Shown here piece after piece: positions 52,991-63,487 of a DNA stretch of 64,000 nt. A program made the translations under genes and the position numbers. The notes beneath the pieces are model-generated. The model was not told the origin of the DNA and did not search any database. It was given only the letters and a program-made list of their open reading frames with translations. Each line of letters starts with the position of its first letter. The first letter of the stretch is position 1. The DNA comes from Pseudoteredinibacter isoporae (lineage in GTDB: Bacteria > Pseudomonadota > Gammaproteobacteria > Pseudomonadales > Cellvibrionaceae), in contig NZ_JAAONY010000001.1 of assembly GCF_011602085.1 (NCBI RefSeq), positions 1,178,001 through 1,242,000 of the forward strand, written 5' to 3'.

Positions 52991-53598
52991 TGCCAGCGTT
53001 TCACCACGAGGGTGATTTGAATGTCGTCCCGCCGCAGTTTGATTTTTTCCGGCAGTGGTGTGCGATGTCGGCTGTAGCGCTGATATTCGATATGCCAGCC
53101 ATTCTGCTCAAGTTGTTGCAACAGGCCATCTGACCACTTGGCTTGATGGGGGGTGTCCGGTGCTGCCAGGCCTCTCACCCAATAGGGCATTTCCTGTTGG
53201 GGCAGTGGCCAGCCCAGGGCGCGCTCGGCTTGCAGGTTGGGGTCTTGCGCCGACTGCTCATTGGCACCTTGCACCTGCAGAGCTTGTTTGTTGCCAGTGA
53301 TTGTAGTGCTGCCTTGCCCGAGAGGGCCGCTGACTTGAAGGCGAAATTGATCGTTTTTCTGCTGCCAGTCGATAAACCCGGAGCCATTCTTTTGCGGACT
53401 GCGTAATCCGATTTTTCCACGAAGTCGCCAGTTGGTTTGTTTGGCCAGTTGTTCCAGGCGAGCGCGTTGTTCCGGAGAATCCAATGAATGATGCGTGCCT
53501 GAGGCTGATTCGGGGGGGCTCTGTTGGTTGATGTTGCTACAGGCTGTCAGGAACAGGCTGGCACTGAGCAGCCAGAATCGGAGATAGGGCATTCGCAT
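52987..53598 (-). CDS. lolB: Outer-membrane lipoprotein receptor LolB
   Basis: The 203-residue lipoprotein accepts lipoproteins from LolA and inserts them in the outer membrane. The lipobox is SLFLTAC (C19 or C20). The mature part carries [47 protein letters not shown] (LolB fold). Its order TPR-lolB-ispE-tRNA-Gln-prs is conserved. It starts 3 nt after the stop of the TPR gene. Confidence 0.93.
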   Translation of the reverse strand: MRMPYLRFWLLSASLFLTACSNINQQSPPESASGTHHSLDSPEQRARLEQLAKQTNWRLRGKIGLRSPQKNGSGFIDWQQKNDQFRLQVSGPLGQGSTTITGNKQALQVQGANEQSAQDPNLQAERALGWPLPQQEMPYWVRGLAAPDTPHQAKWSDGLLQQLEQNGWHIEYQRYSRHRTPLPEKIKLRRDDIQITLVVKRWQ

Positions 53599-53601
53599 GT
53601 C

Positions 53602-55338
53602 TTACTCCGATTGGCCTTCAGCCGAGTGCACATTCAAGCGTTGCATGACTTCCTGCAATATCGCACTGCCGGGGTTCAGCTTGAAGCCTTCCTGCCATAC
53701 AGTTTGAGCTTCTTCCCGGCGTCCCATCTGCCAGAGGACTTCACCAAGGTGGGCGGCAATTTCATGGTCCGGGTAAGCTTTCATGGCCCGGCGCAAATGG
53801 CCCAGGGCCGGTTCCAGATTGCCGCGCAGGTATTCGATCCAGCCCATGCTGTCGATAATTGCCGGGTCGTTCGGATTCAGTTGGAAAGCGCGGTTAATTA
53901 ACTCGAACGCTTCTTCCGTGCGGTCACTGCGGGTGGCGAGAGTGTAGCCCAAGGCATTGAGCACACTGGCATCATCGGGTTTGTTTTCCAGAATAGCTCG
54001 CAGATCCGCTTCCATATCTACAAGGCGGTCCTGCTTTTCAAAACTCATGGCGCGGCCATAGAGCAGGTGACGGTTTGAAGGGTCTTGTTCCAGGGCGTCA
54101 TTCAACAGCGCAATGGACATATCGCTCTGACCGTATTTATTAAACGCTTCCACGGTGACCAGTAAAAAACGTTGGGCCAGTTTGGGAAACTGTTTGGCTG
54201 AACGTTGCAGCAGGGCAATGGCTTCTTCGCTTTGCCCCTGTTCAACTAAAATGTCGCTGCGAAATACCCAGGCTGGGAGGTAGTTTGGGTCGCCCGCGCG
54301 TACTTCGTCGAAGTAGCCCATGGCAACGTGGGGTTGCTGGCGATTCATTGCAATGCGACCCAGATAATAGTTCGCCATGGAATAGCTTTGTTCTTTGTCC
54401 AAAAGCAGGCTGAACTGTTCTTCGGCGGCATCGATTTTACCCAGTTCGTAGAGCACCAGTGCATAGGCCAGTTGCAGCTCGGTGTCTTTTGGGTAGTCGC
54501 GATACAGGGCAGCAAATTCACCTTCTGCGGAGGCCAAGTCGATGTTGGCCATCAATCGGGCATATTGCACGCGCAGCCGTTTGTTGTCGGGCTGTTCAGC
54601 CAGCAGCGCTTCCAGACGAGTTTTGGCCTCCAGGCTGCGATTCAGACGTTGTAGAGCTTTGACCTCAACAATGGCGGCGCTGGTGTAACTCGGATCTTTT
54701 TCAAGTGCACGCTGGGCAAGATCCAGGGATTGGTCCGGCGCCTTTTGTTGAAGCAAAATGGCCAGCGCGGTGAGCAGCTCCGTGTTTTCTTCATCGTCCT
54801 GAAGCCAGGAGTGAATGAGCTCGGCCATGATGCCGATATTGGCGTTTTGGCTGTTACTGGCCTGACTGGCAATGGTCAGATGCAGGGCCTGATTGCCACG
54901 CAGTTCCAGCTTACGGGAGTATTCCAGTGCTTCAACAAAACGCTTGGCATTAATTAATTCGGTGGTGACGATAAAGAGGGCTTCTTCGCTTTCGGAATCA
55001 AGCTCGCTCCACAGCATGGCAGCTTCGAGGGCAGCCCGGGGTTTGCGCAGTTGGCGTGCGATTTTGGTGCTGTGCATGGCCAGGCCGGTATCGCGGGTTT
55101 GCTGGGCCTGTTCCAGATAGTTGTCCAGAGCAATATCGGTATTGCCGCGTCGACCGGCAAATTCCGCGACTAACAGCGAGTACAGGGTGTCCTGAGCGAA
55201 GGGGCGCTCGGGAATCGGTTCAGCGGGCTTTTCTTCAATTTTTTCTACGACGGGCGCCGGCTCAGGCTGAGGTTGCTGGCTACAGGCGGCAAGGCCGAGG
55301 CTGATTAAGCCGGCAATAAGGCTATATTGTGTTCTCAC
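53602..55338 (-). CDS. Tetratricopeptide-repeat lipoprotein
   Basis: The 578-residue protein begins with a lipoprotein signal (MRTQYSLIAGLISLGLAACS) and contains an array of TPR units through residue 560, e.g. ALNALGYTLATRSDRTEEAFELINRAFQLNPNDPAIIDSMGWIEYLRGNLEPALGHLRRAMKAYPDHEIAAHLGEVLWQMGR. It is found upstream of lolB in Pseudomonas and relatives and is presumed envelope-linked. The precise function is not established. GTG start at 55338. Confidence 0.88.
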   Translation of the reverse strand: MRTQYSLIAGLISLGLAACSQQPQPEPAPVVEKIEEKPAEPIPERPFAQDTLYSLLVAEFAGRRGNTDIALDNYLEQAQQTRDTGLAMHSTKIARQLRKPRAALEAAMLWSELDSESEEALFIVTTELINAKRFVEALEYSRKLELRGNQALHLTIASQASNSQNANIGIMAELIHSWLQDDEENTELLTALAILLQQKAPDQSLDLAQRALEKDPSYTSAAIVEVKALQRLNRSLEAKTRLEALLAEQPDNKRLRVQYARLMANIDLASAEGEFAALYRDYPKDTELQLAYALVLYELGKIDAAEEQFSLLLDKEQSYSMANYYLGRIAMNRQQPHVAMGYFDEVRAGDPNYLPAWVFRSDILVEQGQSEEAIALLQRSAKQFPKLAQRFLLVTVEAFNKYGQSDMSIALLNDALEQDPSNRHLLYGRAMSFEKQDRLVDMEADLRAILENKPDDASVLNALGYTLATRSDRTEEAFELINRAFQLNPNDPAIIDSMGWIEYLRGNLEPALGHLRRAMKAYPDHEIAAHLGEVLWQMGRREEAQTVWQEGFKLNPGSAILQEVMQRLNVHSAEGQSE

Positions 55339-55549
55339 TACTTACGCTCGTGTTCGGCCCCGGGGTCTGATGACAGGGGCTTGTGACAGTTATTGCTCTA
55401 CTATAGCAACATAGTGCCTCGGAGCACTAATCGGGATTACTTCTTAAGGCTTATATTAGTAGCGGTTTATCTCGCGGTAGCCTTGCGGCTGGCTTTAAGG
55501 GACAATAGCGGGCTGTTTTAGCCAATAATTCCCCGTTGTTAAGGTCAAC

Positions 55550-56821
55550 ATGCTGCTTGCTCTAGGCATTAATCACAATACCGCGCCCGTGGATATTCGC
55601 GAGCGTGTGGCTTTTGCTCCGAATCGAGTTGCCGAAGCTCTGCAAGCCATGTGTGATGCTCTGGCCATTGAGGAAGCGGCGGTTCTATCGACTTGTAATC
55701 GTACTGAATTGTATACCTGGGGTGAGGTTCGCAGCGCCGATGTGTTGCAGTGGCTGGGTGATTTCCATGGCCTGGCCTGTAATGCTCTGGAGCCCTATCA
55801 CTACGCCTTGAGCGATGCCGAAGCCATCGAGCATATGATGAAAGTGGCTGCCGGTCTGGATTCTCTGGTTCTTGGTGAGCCTCAGATTCTCGGGCAGATG
55901 AAAAGTGCGTATTCCGATGCCACCGATGCCGGTACCGTGGGGCGAGGTTTGCATTATGGTTTTCAGCAGATATTCAACGTTGCCAAACGAGTGCGCAGTG
56001 AAACCGAAATCGGCGCCAATCCGGTGTCAGTTGCTTTTGCCGCCGTCAGCCTTGCCCAACAGATTTTTTCCGATTTAAAAGAAGATACCGCCTTGTTGAT
56101 TGGCGCTGGTGAAACGATTGAGTTGGTTGCCCGGCATTTACACAACAATGGCATAAAGCATCTTATCGTGGCGAACCGAACTCTGGAGCGAGCCCAGTTG
56201 TTGACGAATGAACTGAATGGCGAGGCGATTTTGCTGTCGGACATTCCTGAGCAATTGCCGCGTGCGGATATTGTGATTTCATCAACGGCCAGTCAGTTGC
56301 CCCTGTTGGGGAAGGGTGCTGTTGAAGCGGCCTTGAAAAAACGCAAACACAAACCCATGTTTATGGTAGATATTGCGGTGCCGCGTGATATTGAAACCCA
56401 GGTTGATGAACTGGATGATGTTTATCTTTATACCGTTGATGATTTACGTGCGGTTATTGATGAGAGTCGCAAGTCCCGTGAAGAAGCCGCTAAAAAAGCC
56501 GAACTCATTGTCGCTGAAGGTGTGGCGCAATATCAGGCGGAAATGAGGGCTCTGCAAGCGGTTTCAACCATTAAGGCCTATCGCCAACAAGCAGAACATT
56601 TGCGCGATAAGGAGTTGGAAAAAGCCCTGCGTGCACTGGAATCTGGCGCGGATGCTGCTCAGACGATGACTCAGTTGGCACGGGCATTAACAAACAAACT
56701 AATTCATTCTCCAACGACAAAACTCAAACAGGCCAGTGCCGACGGCCGAGCTGAGGTGATTGATATTTCCCAGGAGTTGCTGGGTATCGATTTGTCCAAG
56801 GAACCATCCAAGCCACATTAG
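55550..56821 (+). CDS. hemA: Glutamyl-tRNA reductase
   Basis: This enzyme makes glutamate-1-semialdehyde, the first committed step of C5 heme synthesis. It has 423 residues. Catalytic Cys49 lies in [13 protein letters not shown], followed by the substrate motif [21 protein letters not shown] and NADPH-binding [19 protein letters not shown]. The dimerisation helix is at the C-terminus. It is divergent from the TPR-lolB group and leads the hemA-prfA-prmC-thiF group, the usual order. Confidence 0.96.
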   Translation: MLLALGINHNTAPVDIRERVAFAPNRVAEALQAMCDALAIEEAAVLSTCNRTELYTWGEVRSADVLQWLGDFHGLACNALEPYHYALSDAEAIEHMMKVAAGLDSLVLGEPQILGQMKSAYSDATDAGTVGRGLHYGFQQIFNVAKRVRSETEIGANPVSVAFAAVSLAQQIFSDLKEDTALLIGAGETIELVARHLHNNGIKHLIVANRTLERAQLLTNELNGEAILLSDIPEQLPRADIVISSTASQLPLLGKGAVEAALKKRKHKPMFMVDIAVPRDIETQVDELDDVYLYTVDDLRAVIDESRKSREEAAKKAELIVAEGVAQYQAEMRALQAVSTIKAYRQQAEHLRDKELEKALRALESGADAAQTMTQLARALTNKLIHSPTTKLKQASADGRAEVIDISQELLGIDLSKEPSKPH

Positions 56822-56899
56822 CTGTCTGGCATTGTGGCGACGGGCGCGGATCATCTATTTAGTTGCGCCGACAGAATACCCTGAGAGTTTAGCGACATT

Positions 56900-57982
56900 A
56901 TGAAACAGTCTATTTTAGATAAATTGGATCACCTGCAAGACCGATACGAGGAAGTTGGTGCATTGCTGAGTGATGGTGAAGTGATTGCCGATCAGAATCG
57001 CTTTCGTGAGCTGTCAAAAGAGTACGCGGAAATTGAACCGGTTGTGAAATGCTATGACAGCTACACCACAATTCTTGACGATATTGAAGAAGCCAAAATG
57101 CTATTGAAGGATGGCGACGCAGATATGCGTGAGATGGCTCAGGAAGAATTGAAAGAAGCGGAATCACAATTGGAGCCCATGGAGCTTGAGTTGCAAAAAT
57201 TATTGCTGCCGAAAGATCCGAATGACGACAAAAATGTGTTCCTGGAAATTCGTGCGGGAACTGGTGGTGACGAAGCAGCTATTTTTTCCGGCGACCTATT
57301 TCGTATGTACAGCAAGTACGCCGAAACGCGCGGTTGGCGCGTTGAAATTATGAGTCAGAGCGATGGCGACCACGGCGGCTATAAAGAAGTGATTACGAGA
57401 ATTTCTGGTCAGGGTGTTTATTCCCAGTTGAAGTTTGAATCCGGGGCTCACCGTGTTCAGCGTGTTCCGGAAACCGAATCTCAAGGTCGGGTACACACAT
57501 CCGCTTGTACCGTAGCGGTAATGCCTGAGGCCGATGAAACCGAAGAGGTGAATATTAACAAAGCCGATTTGCGTATCGATACGTTCCGAGCTTCGGGCGC
57601 AGGCGGTCAGCACGTGAACAAAACCGACTCGGCGATTCGTATTACTCACATTCCTACCGGTGTTGTTGTGGAATGTCAGGACGAACGTTCACAGCATAAA
57701 AACAAGGCCCGAGCCATGTCTCTGCTGGCGGCGCGCCTGAACAATGCCCAGGCGGAAAGGGCGGCTCAGGAAATCGCCGATGAGCGTCGCAATCTGGTGG
57801 GCAGTGGTGATCGTTCAGAACGCATTCGCACCTATAACTATCCGCAAGGCCGTGTTACGGATCACCGTATCAACCTGACTTTGTACAAATTGGCCGAGGT
57901 CATGGAAGGGCGATTGGACGACGTTGTCCAGCCTTTGGTTAATGAGTATCAAGCCGATCAGTTGGCGGCTCTGGCGGAATAA
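56900..57982 (+). CDS. prfA: Peptide chain release factor 1
   Basis: RF1 recognises UAA and UAG stop codons and triggers peptide release. The 360 residues include the PxT-type recognition region (the [16 protein letters not shown] segment, PET) and the GGQ hydrolysis motif [15 protein letters not shown], target of PrmC methylation. It is followed by prmC after about 18 nt. Confidence 0.97.
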   Translation: MKQSILDKLDHLQDRYEEVGALLSDGEVIADQNRFRELSKEYAEIEPVVKCYDSYTTILDDIEEAKMLLKDGDADMREMAQEELKEAESQLEPMELELQKLLLPKDPNDDKNVFLEIRAGTGGDEAAIFSGDLFRMYSKYAETRGWRVEIMSQSDGDHGGYKEVITRISGQGVYSQLKFESGAHRVQRVPETESQGRVHTSACTVAVMPEADETEEVNINKADLRIDTFRASGAGGQHVNKTDSAIRITHIPTGVVVECQDERSQHKNKARAMSLLAARLNNAQAERAAQEIADERRNLVGSGDRSERIRTYNYPQGRVTDHRINLTLYKLAEVMEGRLDDVVQPLVNEYQADQLAALAE

Positions 57983-58000
57983 ACAAACAGGGCATTGCCG

Positions 58001-58843
58001 GTGATCAGTATCGCCAATCTTTTACAAAGTGCTCGTGAAGCGCTCCGCGAAACCCAAAGCGACACAATTCAGTTGGATGCGGAGCTGTTGTTATGTCATA
58101 GCCTGCAGTGCGAGCGCAGCTATCTCTTCACCTGGCCGGAAAAGCAGCTGAGTGAAGAGGTGGTTTCCGATTTCCAATCTTTGCTGGGGCGCCGCCTTAA
58201 TGGCGAGCCGATTGCACACATCATTGGTCGACGAGACTTTTGGGATTTGCAGCTGGCCGTCAATAACAGCACACTGATTCCGCGGCCGGATACCGAAACG
58301 CTCGTTGAAGAAGCCTTATCCCGCTTTCCGAAAGGTGTCGAAAATGTATTAGACCTTGGAACCGGTACGGGTGCGATTGCTTTGGCTTTGGCCAGTGAAT
58401 GGTCTGACAGCAAGGTATTGGGGGTAGACAAAAGCCCGGAGGCCGTTGCTTTGGCGGAGCACAATCGCAATGCCAATCGTATTACCAATGCTGAGTTTAT
58501 TCAGAGCAGCTGGTTTGATGAAATTGGTGAAGCAAGGCGCTTTCAGTTGATCGTCAGTAACCCACCTTACATCGATGAGCATGACCCGCATTTGCAGCGT
58601 GGCGATGTGCGCTTCGAGCCGCAGTCTGCATTGGTTGCCGATGATAATGGTATGGCGGATTTGGAGTCGATTATTCAAGGGGCGCCACAGTATTTGCACG
58701 CAAACGGCTACTTGATGTTGGAGCACGGCTACCAACAGGCTGCTGAAGTTCGCCGAGTATTGATTGCGCGAGGCTTTGAATCGGTCGGCAGTCGAGAAGA
58801 TTTGGCTGGCCATGAGCGGATCAGTTTTGGTCGTTGGCCCTGA
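58001..58843 (+). CDS. prmC: Release-factor glutamine methyltransferase
   Basis: PrmC methylates the Gln of the GGQ motif in RF1 and RF2. It has 280 residues. The SAM motif is NVLDLGTGTGAIALALASE, and the active site is SNPPYIDEHDP. GTG at 58001 is preferred, as the AACAGGG site has good spacing. Co-transcribed with prfA. Confidence 0.94.
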   Translation: MISIANLLQSAREALRETQSDTIQLDAELLLCHSLQCERSYLFTWPEKQLSEEVVSDFQSLLGRRLNGEPIAHIIGRRDFWDLQLAVNNSTLIPRPDTETLVEEALSRFPKGVENVLDLGTGTGAIALALASEWSDSKVLGVDKSPEAVALAEHNRNANRITNAEFIQSSWFDEIGEARRFQLIVSNPPYIDEHDPHLQRGDVRFEPQSALVADDNGMADLESIIQGAPQYLHANGYLMLEHGYQQAAEVRRVLIARGFESVGSREDLAGHERISFGRWP

Positions 58844-58891
58844 GTTTGGACTTTCTGATTTAATATCGTCAATCTTCGGAAGTGAATGCCC

Positions 58892-59638
58892 ATGAAAGAC
58901 GAACAGTTATTGCGTTACAGCCGACATATCCTTTTGCCGGAAATCGATGTTTCCGGGCAGCAAACCTTGTTGACTTCTCATGTGGCCATTGTGGGCTTGG
59001 GTGGTCTCGGTTCTCCGGCGGCCATGTATCTTGCTGCGGCAGGTGTCGGTAAGTTGACTTTGATCGATTTCGATGCGGTTGAACTCAGCAACTTGCAACG
59101 TCAGATTATTCACACAAATAACAGCATCGGTCGCGCCAAAGTTGAGTCGGCTGCTGAAAGAATTGCTGCGCTCAATACGGATGTGAATGTGCAGGTCATT
59201 GCGAAAAAACTTTCACCGGCAGAATTGGAATCCTGTTTTGAATCGGTTGATCTGGTATTGGATTGCACCGATCGTTTTTCTTCCCGTTTTGCGATTAATT
59301 ACGCTTGCGTTGCCTCTTCTACACCCTGGCTTTCAGCGGCGGCCATTGGCATGGACGGGCAATTAATTGGCTTTGAGCCCGCTCGAAACGGTGCGCCCTG
59401 TTACGCCTGTTTATACGATGATGATGGAGATGAGGGGCGAAGTTGTTCGGAAGAGGGGGTGTTGTCACCTCTGCTGGGTGTGATTGGCAGTCTGCAGGCG
59501 ACCATGGCGTTGCGATGGTTGATTGATGGCCCGGTGAATGTGGGAGAGATGCAGCGCTTCGATGCTCGCCTGTTTACCTGGCAAAACTTGCGTTTGCCAG
59601 CAAAACCTGACTGTCCGGTCTGTGCGCAGCGTGGTTAG
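58892..59638 (+). CDS. moeB: ThiF/MoeB-family adenylyltransferase
   Basis: The 249-residue E1-like enzyme adenylates the C-terminus of a small sulfur-carrier protein (MoaD or ThiS). Marks: LLRYSRHILLPEIDVSGQQTLL, ATP-binding VGLGGLGSPAAMYLAAAGVGKLTLID, NLQRQI, and zinc cysteines (CYACL, CPVCAQ). It is adjacent to prmC as in Pseudomonas, where the gene is called moeB/hesA. MoeB versus ThiF cannot be decided from sequence alone. Confidence 0.9.
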   Translation: MKDEQLLRYSRHILLPEIDVSGQQTLLTSHVAIVGLGGLGSPAAMYLAAAGVGKLTLIDFDAVELSNLQRQIIHTNNSIGRAKVESAAERIAALNTDVNVQVIAKKLSPAELESCFESVDLVLDCTDRFSSRFAINYACVASSTPWLSAAAIGMDGQLIGFEPARNGAPCYACLYDDDGDEGRSCSEEGVLSPLLGVIGSLQATMALRWLIDGPVNVGEMQRFDARLFTWQNLRLPAKPDCPVCAQRG

Positions 59639-59671
59639 GGTATTCTGCTTGCGGGATTCTTTGAACGGGTA

Positions 59672-60346
59672 TCAGGCCAGTTTGCGAATTGCATCGAGTT
59701 GATGAATTAAAATGCGTCCGCTGCTGCGCCCGATCCAGCCTTGATCCCGCCAGGGTTTTAATTCTCTTTGTACACTCTGTCGAGTTGCTCCCAGCATGTT
59801 CCCGATGTCCGTTTGGGACAGGGGAATGTTTATGCTGATGCCATCCTGTTCTTCTTTGCCGTGGCGCTCGGCTGCGTCGACAATCAAATTCGCCAAACGT
59901 TGTTTTAAGCTGGCTTTTGACAGTGATTCCACCTGATCGAGCAGGATGGTAATAATGGCGCAGAGCTTTTGGGTGAGTTGCAGAAAAATTTCAGGGTGCT
60001 GTTGGCTCAGTTCATTGAAATCGTTTTGATTTAAACGGTGAACGACGGTTTTTCCGCGAGCCAGGGCGGTAAAACCTCGTTTGGCTTCTTTGGCTAATAA
60101 TGGAATTTCACCGAAGCACTCGCCAGGGCCGTGAAAAGTGGCCAGGTATTCTTCACCTTCTTTGTTACTGCGTTTTAATACGATGAGTCCGCTTTCAACT
60201 TGATATAAGGCTCGGGCTTGATCGCCGGGTTGATACAGCTGCTCGCCGTTTTTCAGCTCGCGTGTTTCCATGCGCTGTCGAATTTTATTCTGAACGTCTG
60301 ATGGCAGTTCTTCAATCCAACCGTGTCCGCGATGAAAATGGGACAT
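59672..60346 (-). CDS. Crp/Fnr-family transcriptional regulator
   Basis: The 224-residue protein has an N-terminal cyclic-nucleotide-binding-like beta-roll (residues 10-120), a dimerisation helix and a C-terminal winged HTH (ISINIPLSQTDIGNMLGATRQSVQRELKPWRDQGWI). It lacks FNR-type iron-sulfur cysteines. It follows degS by 2 nt, so is likely co-transcribed with it. Effector and targets unknown. Confidence 0.87.
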   Translation of the reverse strand: MSHFHRGHGWIEELPSDVQNKIRQRMETRELKNGEQLYQPGDQARALYQVESGLIVLKRSNKEGEEYLATFHGPGECFGEIPLLAKEAKRGFTALARGKTVVHRLNQNDFNELSQQHPEIFLQLTQKLCAIITILLDQVESLSKASLKQRLANLIVDAAERHGKEEQDGISINIPLSQTDIGNMLGATRQSVQRELKPWRDQGWIGRSSGRILIHQLDAIRKLA

Positions 60347-60348
60347 GC

Positions 60349-61455
60349 CTATTCCTCATCAGGGCGACGCAAACCGACGGTCAAGATGGTGCTCATGGCT
60401 CGACCATTGCGAATAAAATCGATATTGATTTGGGTGCCGGGACGGAGGCGATTAATATACTGGTTCAAGTTGGTGTTGTTCACCGATAGAGGGATGTCGT
60501 TAATGCCGGTGATGAAATCATAAGTGAGTAGGCCTGCTTGCTCGGCGGGGCTGTTTGGCGAGACCTGAGTGACAATAATGCCTTCATTGTGTTGCAGCTT
60601 GAACGCTTTGACGGCATCAGGAGAAACCAGATCCGCAGAAAATCCGAGCCAGCCGCGAACCACGTAGCCGTACTCGACAATGTCTTCCAGTGCCTGCATG
60701 GCATAATCCGCTGGGATGGCAAAGCTGATGCCGGTGGCTTCGCGATTGTTTAAAATCGCGGTGCTGATACCAACCAGATTGCCATAAGCGTCTATCAAGG
60801 CACCGCCAGAATTGCCCGGGTTCACCGCGGCATCGGTTTGGAAAAAGTAGGTGTAGGGGCTGAATTGCTGAAGGCCCCGGTCGGTTGCACTGATAATGCC
60901 CTGGCTGACCGTTTGGCCAACGCCCCAGGGGTTGCCAATGGCAAGTACCACATCGCCAATCTGCATTTCTTCTGAGCGGCGGGCGTGTAAAGGCGTCAGG
61001 TTTTCGCGGGGTACTTTTAATACCGCCAGATCACTTTTAGGGTCCGTGCCAATCAGGTCGGCAAACTCGATGCTGCCGTCGGAGAACTGCACCAGTATTT
61101 CATTGGCATTGTCGATAACGTGGTAGTTGGTGAGAATGTAGCCATCGCTGCTTGCTACAACGCCCGATCCCAGCGGGTTGTTGCTGTTAATGTCGCTGTA
61201 TTGTTGAAACAGCGGGTTGTTCAGCAGTGGGTGATTTTGAAAATTGCGTTTCTGGGTGGTGCTGATGTTGACCACGCCGGGAGCGGCAATTCGAACGGCG
61301 CGGGAATAGGACACCGGACCTTGTTGCTCGGAGGTTTGCGGGTCGCTTTGTAAAAAGCCGGGCTGCCGCAGTTGGGGAAACAGAAGCAGCAGGGCCACCG
61401 CAATGATCACACCTGCAAAAACCGGTAGGCCAACAAAATCCAGCAGTCTTTTCAA
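60349..61455 (-). CDS. degS: DegS/AlgW-type periplasmic serine protease
   Basis: This S1C protease cleaves the anti-sigma factor of RpoE in response to misfolded outer-membrane proteins. It has 368 residues. One N-terminal TM anchor (FVGLPVFAGVIIAVALLLLF) is followed by the catalytic triad His (NYHVID), Asp (PKSDLAVLKV) and Ser (NPGNSGGALI), then one PDZ domain. A single PDZ and the anchor indicate DegS over DegQ/P. I chose TTG at 61455 with GGGGAAGG before it. A longer frame to 61560 overlaps zapG and adds a poly-Lys lead. Confidence 0.9.
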   Translation of the reverse strand: MKRLLDFVGLPVFAGVIIAVALLLLFPQLRQPGFLQSDPQTSEQQGPVSYSRAVRIAAPGVVNISTTQKRNFQNHPLLNNPLFQQYSDINSNNPLGSGVVASSDGYILTNYHVIDNANEILVQFSDGSIEFADLIGTDPKSDLAVLKVPRENLTPLHARRSEEMQIGDVVLAIGNPWGVGQTVSQGIISATDRGLQQFSPYTYFFQTDAAVNPGNSGGALIDAYGNLVGISTAILNNREATGISFAIPADYAMQALEDIVEYGYVVRGWLGFSADLVSPDAVKAFKLQHNEGIIVTQVSPNSPAEQAGLLTYDFITGINDIPLSVNNTNLNQYINRLRPGTQINIDFIRNGRAMSTILTVGLRRPDEE

Positions 61456-61483
61456 CGTTGCCTTCCCCCGTGGCCCAATTGAT

Positions 61484-61969
61484 TTAGGCTTTTTCTTCTT
61501 CTTTGGCTTCGCTTTCTTCCGGCTTGGCAGTGTTGTGCTTCTCCAGGCCGAAATCTTCACTCAAAGTACCTTTGTCGCCCGGGTTTTTCGGCGCCCAGTC
61601 TTTAGGTTGTTCCTGAAGCTCGCCCATGGCCTGGCTTTCCAATGCTGGCTGGCTGGTACCAGCTTCCAGAATCTGGCGGCTGATATCCGGGTTTGACAGT
61701 TTCAGTGCGCTGTTGGCCAGGTGCTCATGCACGGCCTTGTAGCTCTGGTTCATGTTGTTGACCAGATCAGCGGTTTCGGCGAAGTGTTCGGCCACTTCGT
61801 GCTGATAGTCGCGTTGTTCTTCTTTCAGTTGCTCCAGCTCTTCTTTCAGGGTTTCAGTTGCTTTGCTTTGAGGGCTGGTGCTACGGCCAATAGCGAGGCC
61901 TATAATACCGCCGGCCAGTAGCATGCCGACGGCAACAATAATCAGGTGGCTCAGGTCGAACTCGGTCAC
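61484..61969 (-). CDS. zapG: ZapG/YhcB (DUF1043) inner-membrane protein
   Basis: The 161-residue protein has one N-terminal TM (LIIVAVGMLLAGGIIGLAIGR), a coiled-coil, and AETADLVNNMNQSYKAVHEHLANSALKL typical of DUF1043. YhcB links division and envelope synthesis in E. coli. Start GTG at 61969 follows AAGGAG. Upstream of degS, as in E. coli (yhcB-degQ-degS). A C-terminal acidic/Lys tail is unusual in length. Confidence 0.9.
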   Translation of the reverse strand: MTEFDLSHLIIVAVGMLLAGGIIGLAIGRSTSPQSKATETLKEELEQLKEEQRDYQHEVAEHFAETADLVNNMNQSYKAVHEHLANSALKLSNPDISRQILEAGTSQPALESQAMGELQEQPKDWAPKNPGDKGTLSEDFGLEKHNTAKPEESEAKEEEKA

Positions 61970-62212
61970 AGATGATCTCCTTAACATACATCAACAGCAG
62001 GCGGCTTATGTTCCGCCTAGCCAGGGCCTGCAGACGCCAATTTGTTTTCAATAGATGCTTTCAAATTAGTATCGGCAGATCCTAACTTCTATTATATAGG
62101 ATAAATGACCGCTGTGTGGATTTGGACTTTGCTGGCATTGCTCACTCTTGCTTCTCGGAGGGCGGCTGGGTAAAGTGGCGCGGTTTTGCTATCGCCCTCT
62201 GGATAAATGTTT

Positions 62213-63322
62213 ATGAGTAGTCCAATCGAACGCTATCAGCGTGACTTGCAGCGAGAAGATTTTCGTCATGATCCGGCCCAGGCGATGGCGGTTGATCATT
62301 TGCAGGATTTGTATGACCGTCTGACGGCCACGTCGGCTGAGGAGTCCAGTCCCGGTTTTCTGTCTCGCTTGCTGGGTCGCAAGGGATCGTCGAAAAAGCC
62401 CGAGCGTGGCCTGTATTTCTGGGGTGGTGTCGGTCGCGGCAAAACCTACCTGATGGACAACTTCTACGAATCCCTGCCCTTTGAACACAAAATGCGCGTG
62501 CATTTTCACCGATTTATGCGCCGTGTGCATCAAGAGCTGAAGACGCTGCCGGGTGAAAAGAATCCCCTCGATATTGTTGCCACCCGTTTGGCGAAAGAGG
62601 CCAGGGTGATTTGTTTTGATGAATTTTTTGTGTCAGATATTACCGATGCCATGATTCTCGGTAATTTGATGCAGGGCCTGTTTTCCCGTGGCGTCACCTT
62701 GGTCGCAACGTCAAATATTGTGCCGGATGGCTTGTATAAAGACGGTTTGCAGCGGGCACGATTTTTACCCGCCATTGCCATGCTCAATGAGCACACTCTG
62801 GTGGTAAATGTCGATGGTGGGGTGGATTATCGCCTGCGGGCGCTGGAGCAGGCCGAGTTATTCCATCACCCCCTTGATGAAGAGGCTGACATCAGTTTGC
62901 AGCGCAGCTTCGAGGGTTTGGCGCCAGATCTGGAAGAGGCGCGGGCCAATGTACCATTGGAGATCGAGGGTCGAGAAATCATGGCTCGCTTTGAGTCTGA
63001 AGATGTGGTCTGGTTTGATTTTATGGCGCTCTGCGATGGGCCGCGCTCCCAGAATGACTATATCGAGCTGGCTAAGGAGTACCACGCGGTCTTGTTGTCC
63101 GATGTGCCTCAGCTGGGTCGCGATACCGATGATCAGGCCCGGCGCTTCATTAATCTGGTCGATGAGTTCTATGATCGTAGTGTGAAGTTGATTATCTCTT
63201 GTGAGGTGCCTCTGGAGAAAATTTACGCCGGTGGTCGCTTGAGCTTTGAGTTTGATCGTACGGTGAGCCGTCTGCTGGAGATGCAGAGTCACGATTACCT
63301 GGCTTTGCCCCATAAGCCATAG
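62213..63322 (+). CDS. zapE: ZapE / AFG1-like cell-division ATPase
   Basis: This 369-residue AFG1-family P-loop ATPase associates with the Z-ring at constriction in E. coli. Walker A is GGVGRGKTYLMD, Walker B VICFDEFFVSDITDAMILG. Conserved RVHFHRFMRRVHQEL and TLVATSNIVPDGLYKDGLQRARFLPAI fix the family. ATG at 62213 spaced 9 nt from GGA is preferred; ATG 62207 would add two residues. Upstream of rplM as in other gammaproteobacteria. Confidence 0.93.
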   Translation: MSSPIERYQRDLQREDFRHDPAQAMAVDHLQDLYDRLTATSAEESSPGFLSRLLGRKGSSKKPERGLYFWGGVGRGKTYLMDNFYESLPFEHKMRVHFHRFMRRVHQELKTLPGEKNPLDIVATRLAKEARVICFDEFFVSDITDAMILGNLMQGLFSRGVTLVATSNIVPDGLYKDGLQRARFLPAIAMLNEHTLVVNVDGGVDYRLRALEQAELFHHPLDEEADISLQRSFEGLAPDLEEARANVPLEIEGREIMARFESEDVVWFDFMALCDGPRSQNDYIELAKEYHAVLLSDVPQLGRDTDDQARRFINLVDEFYDRSVKLIISCEVPLEKIYAGGRLSFEFDRTVSRLLEMQSHDYLALPHKP

Positions 63323-63377
63323 CCCCTGTTGGCTTCCAGCTCGCTCTCTTGAGGCAATTCCCGGCCTTAAAAGGTGC

Positions 63378-63406
63378 TTGCTTTTTGTTCAGTCCCGCTA
63401 TAGAAT
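63378..63406 (+). promoter_or_regulatory. Promoter of the rplM-rpsI operon
   Basis: TATAGAAT (63399-63406) with a GC-rich discriminator (CCGCGCTCC) follows TTGCTT (63378-63383) at a short 15-nt spacing. GC-rich discriminators are typical of stringently controlled ribosomal promoters. A leader of about 75 nt precedes rplM. Confidence 0.6.
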
Positions 63407-63487
63407 CCGCGCTCCATTTTTGTGGCTCACCGGTTTGCCCTTTGCAAACAGGCGTTACAAACCTTAACCCTAAAAGGCAGATACAAC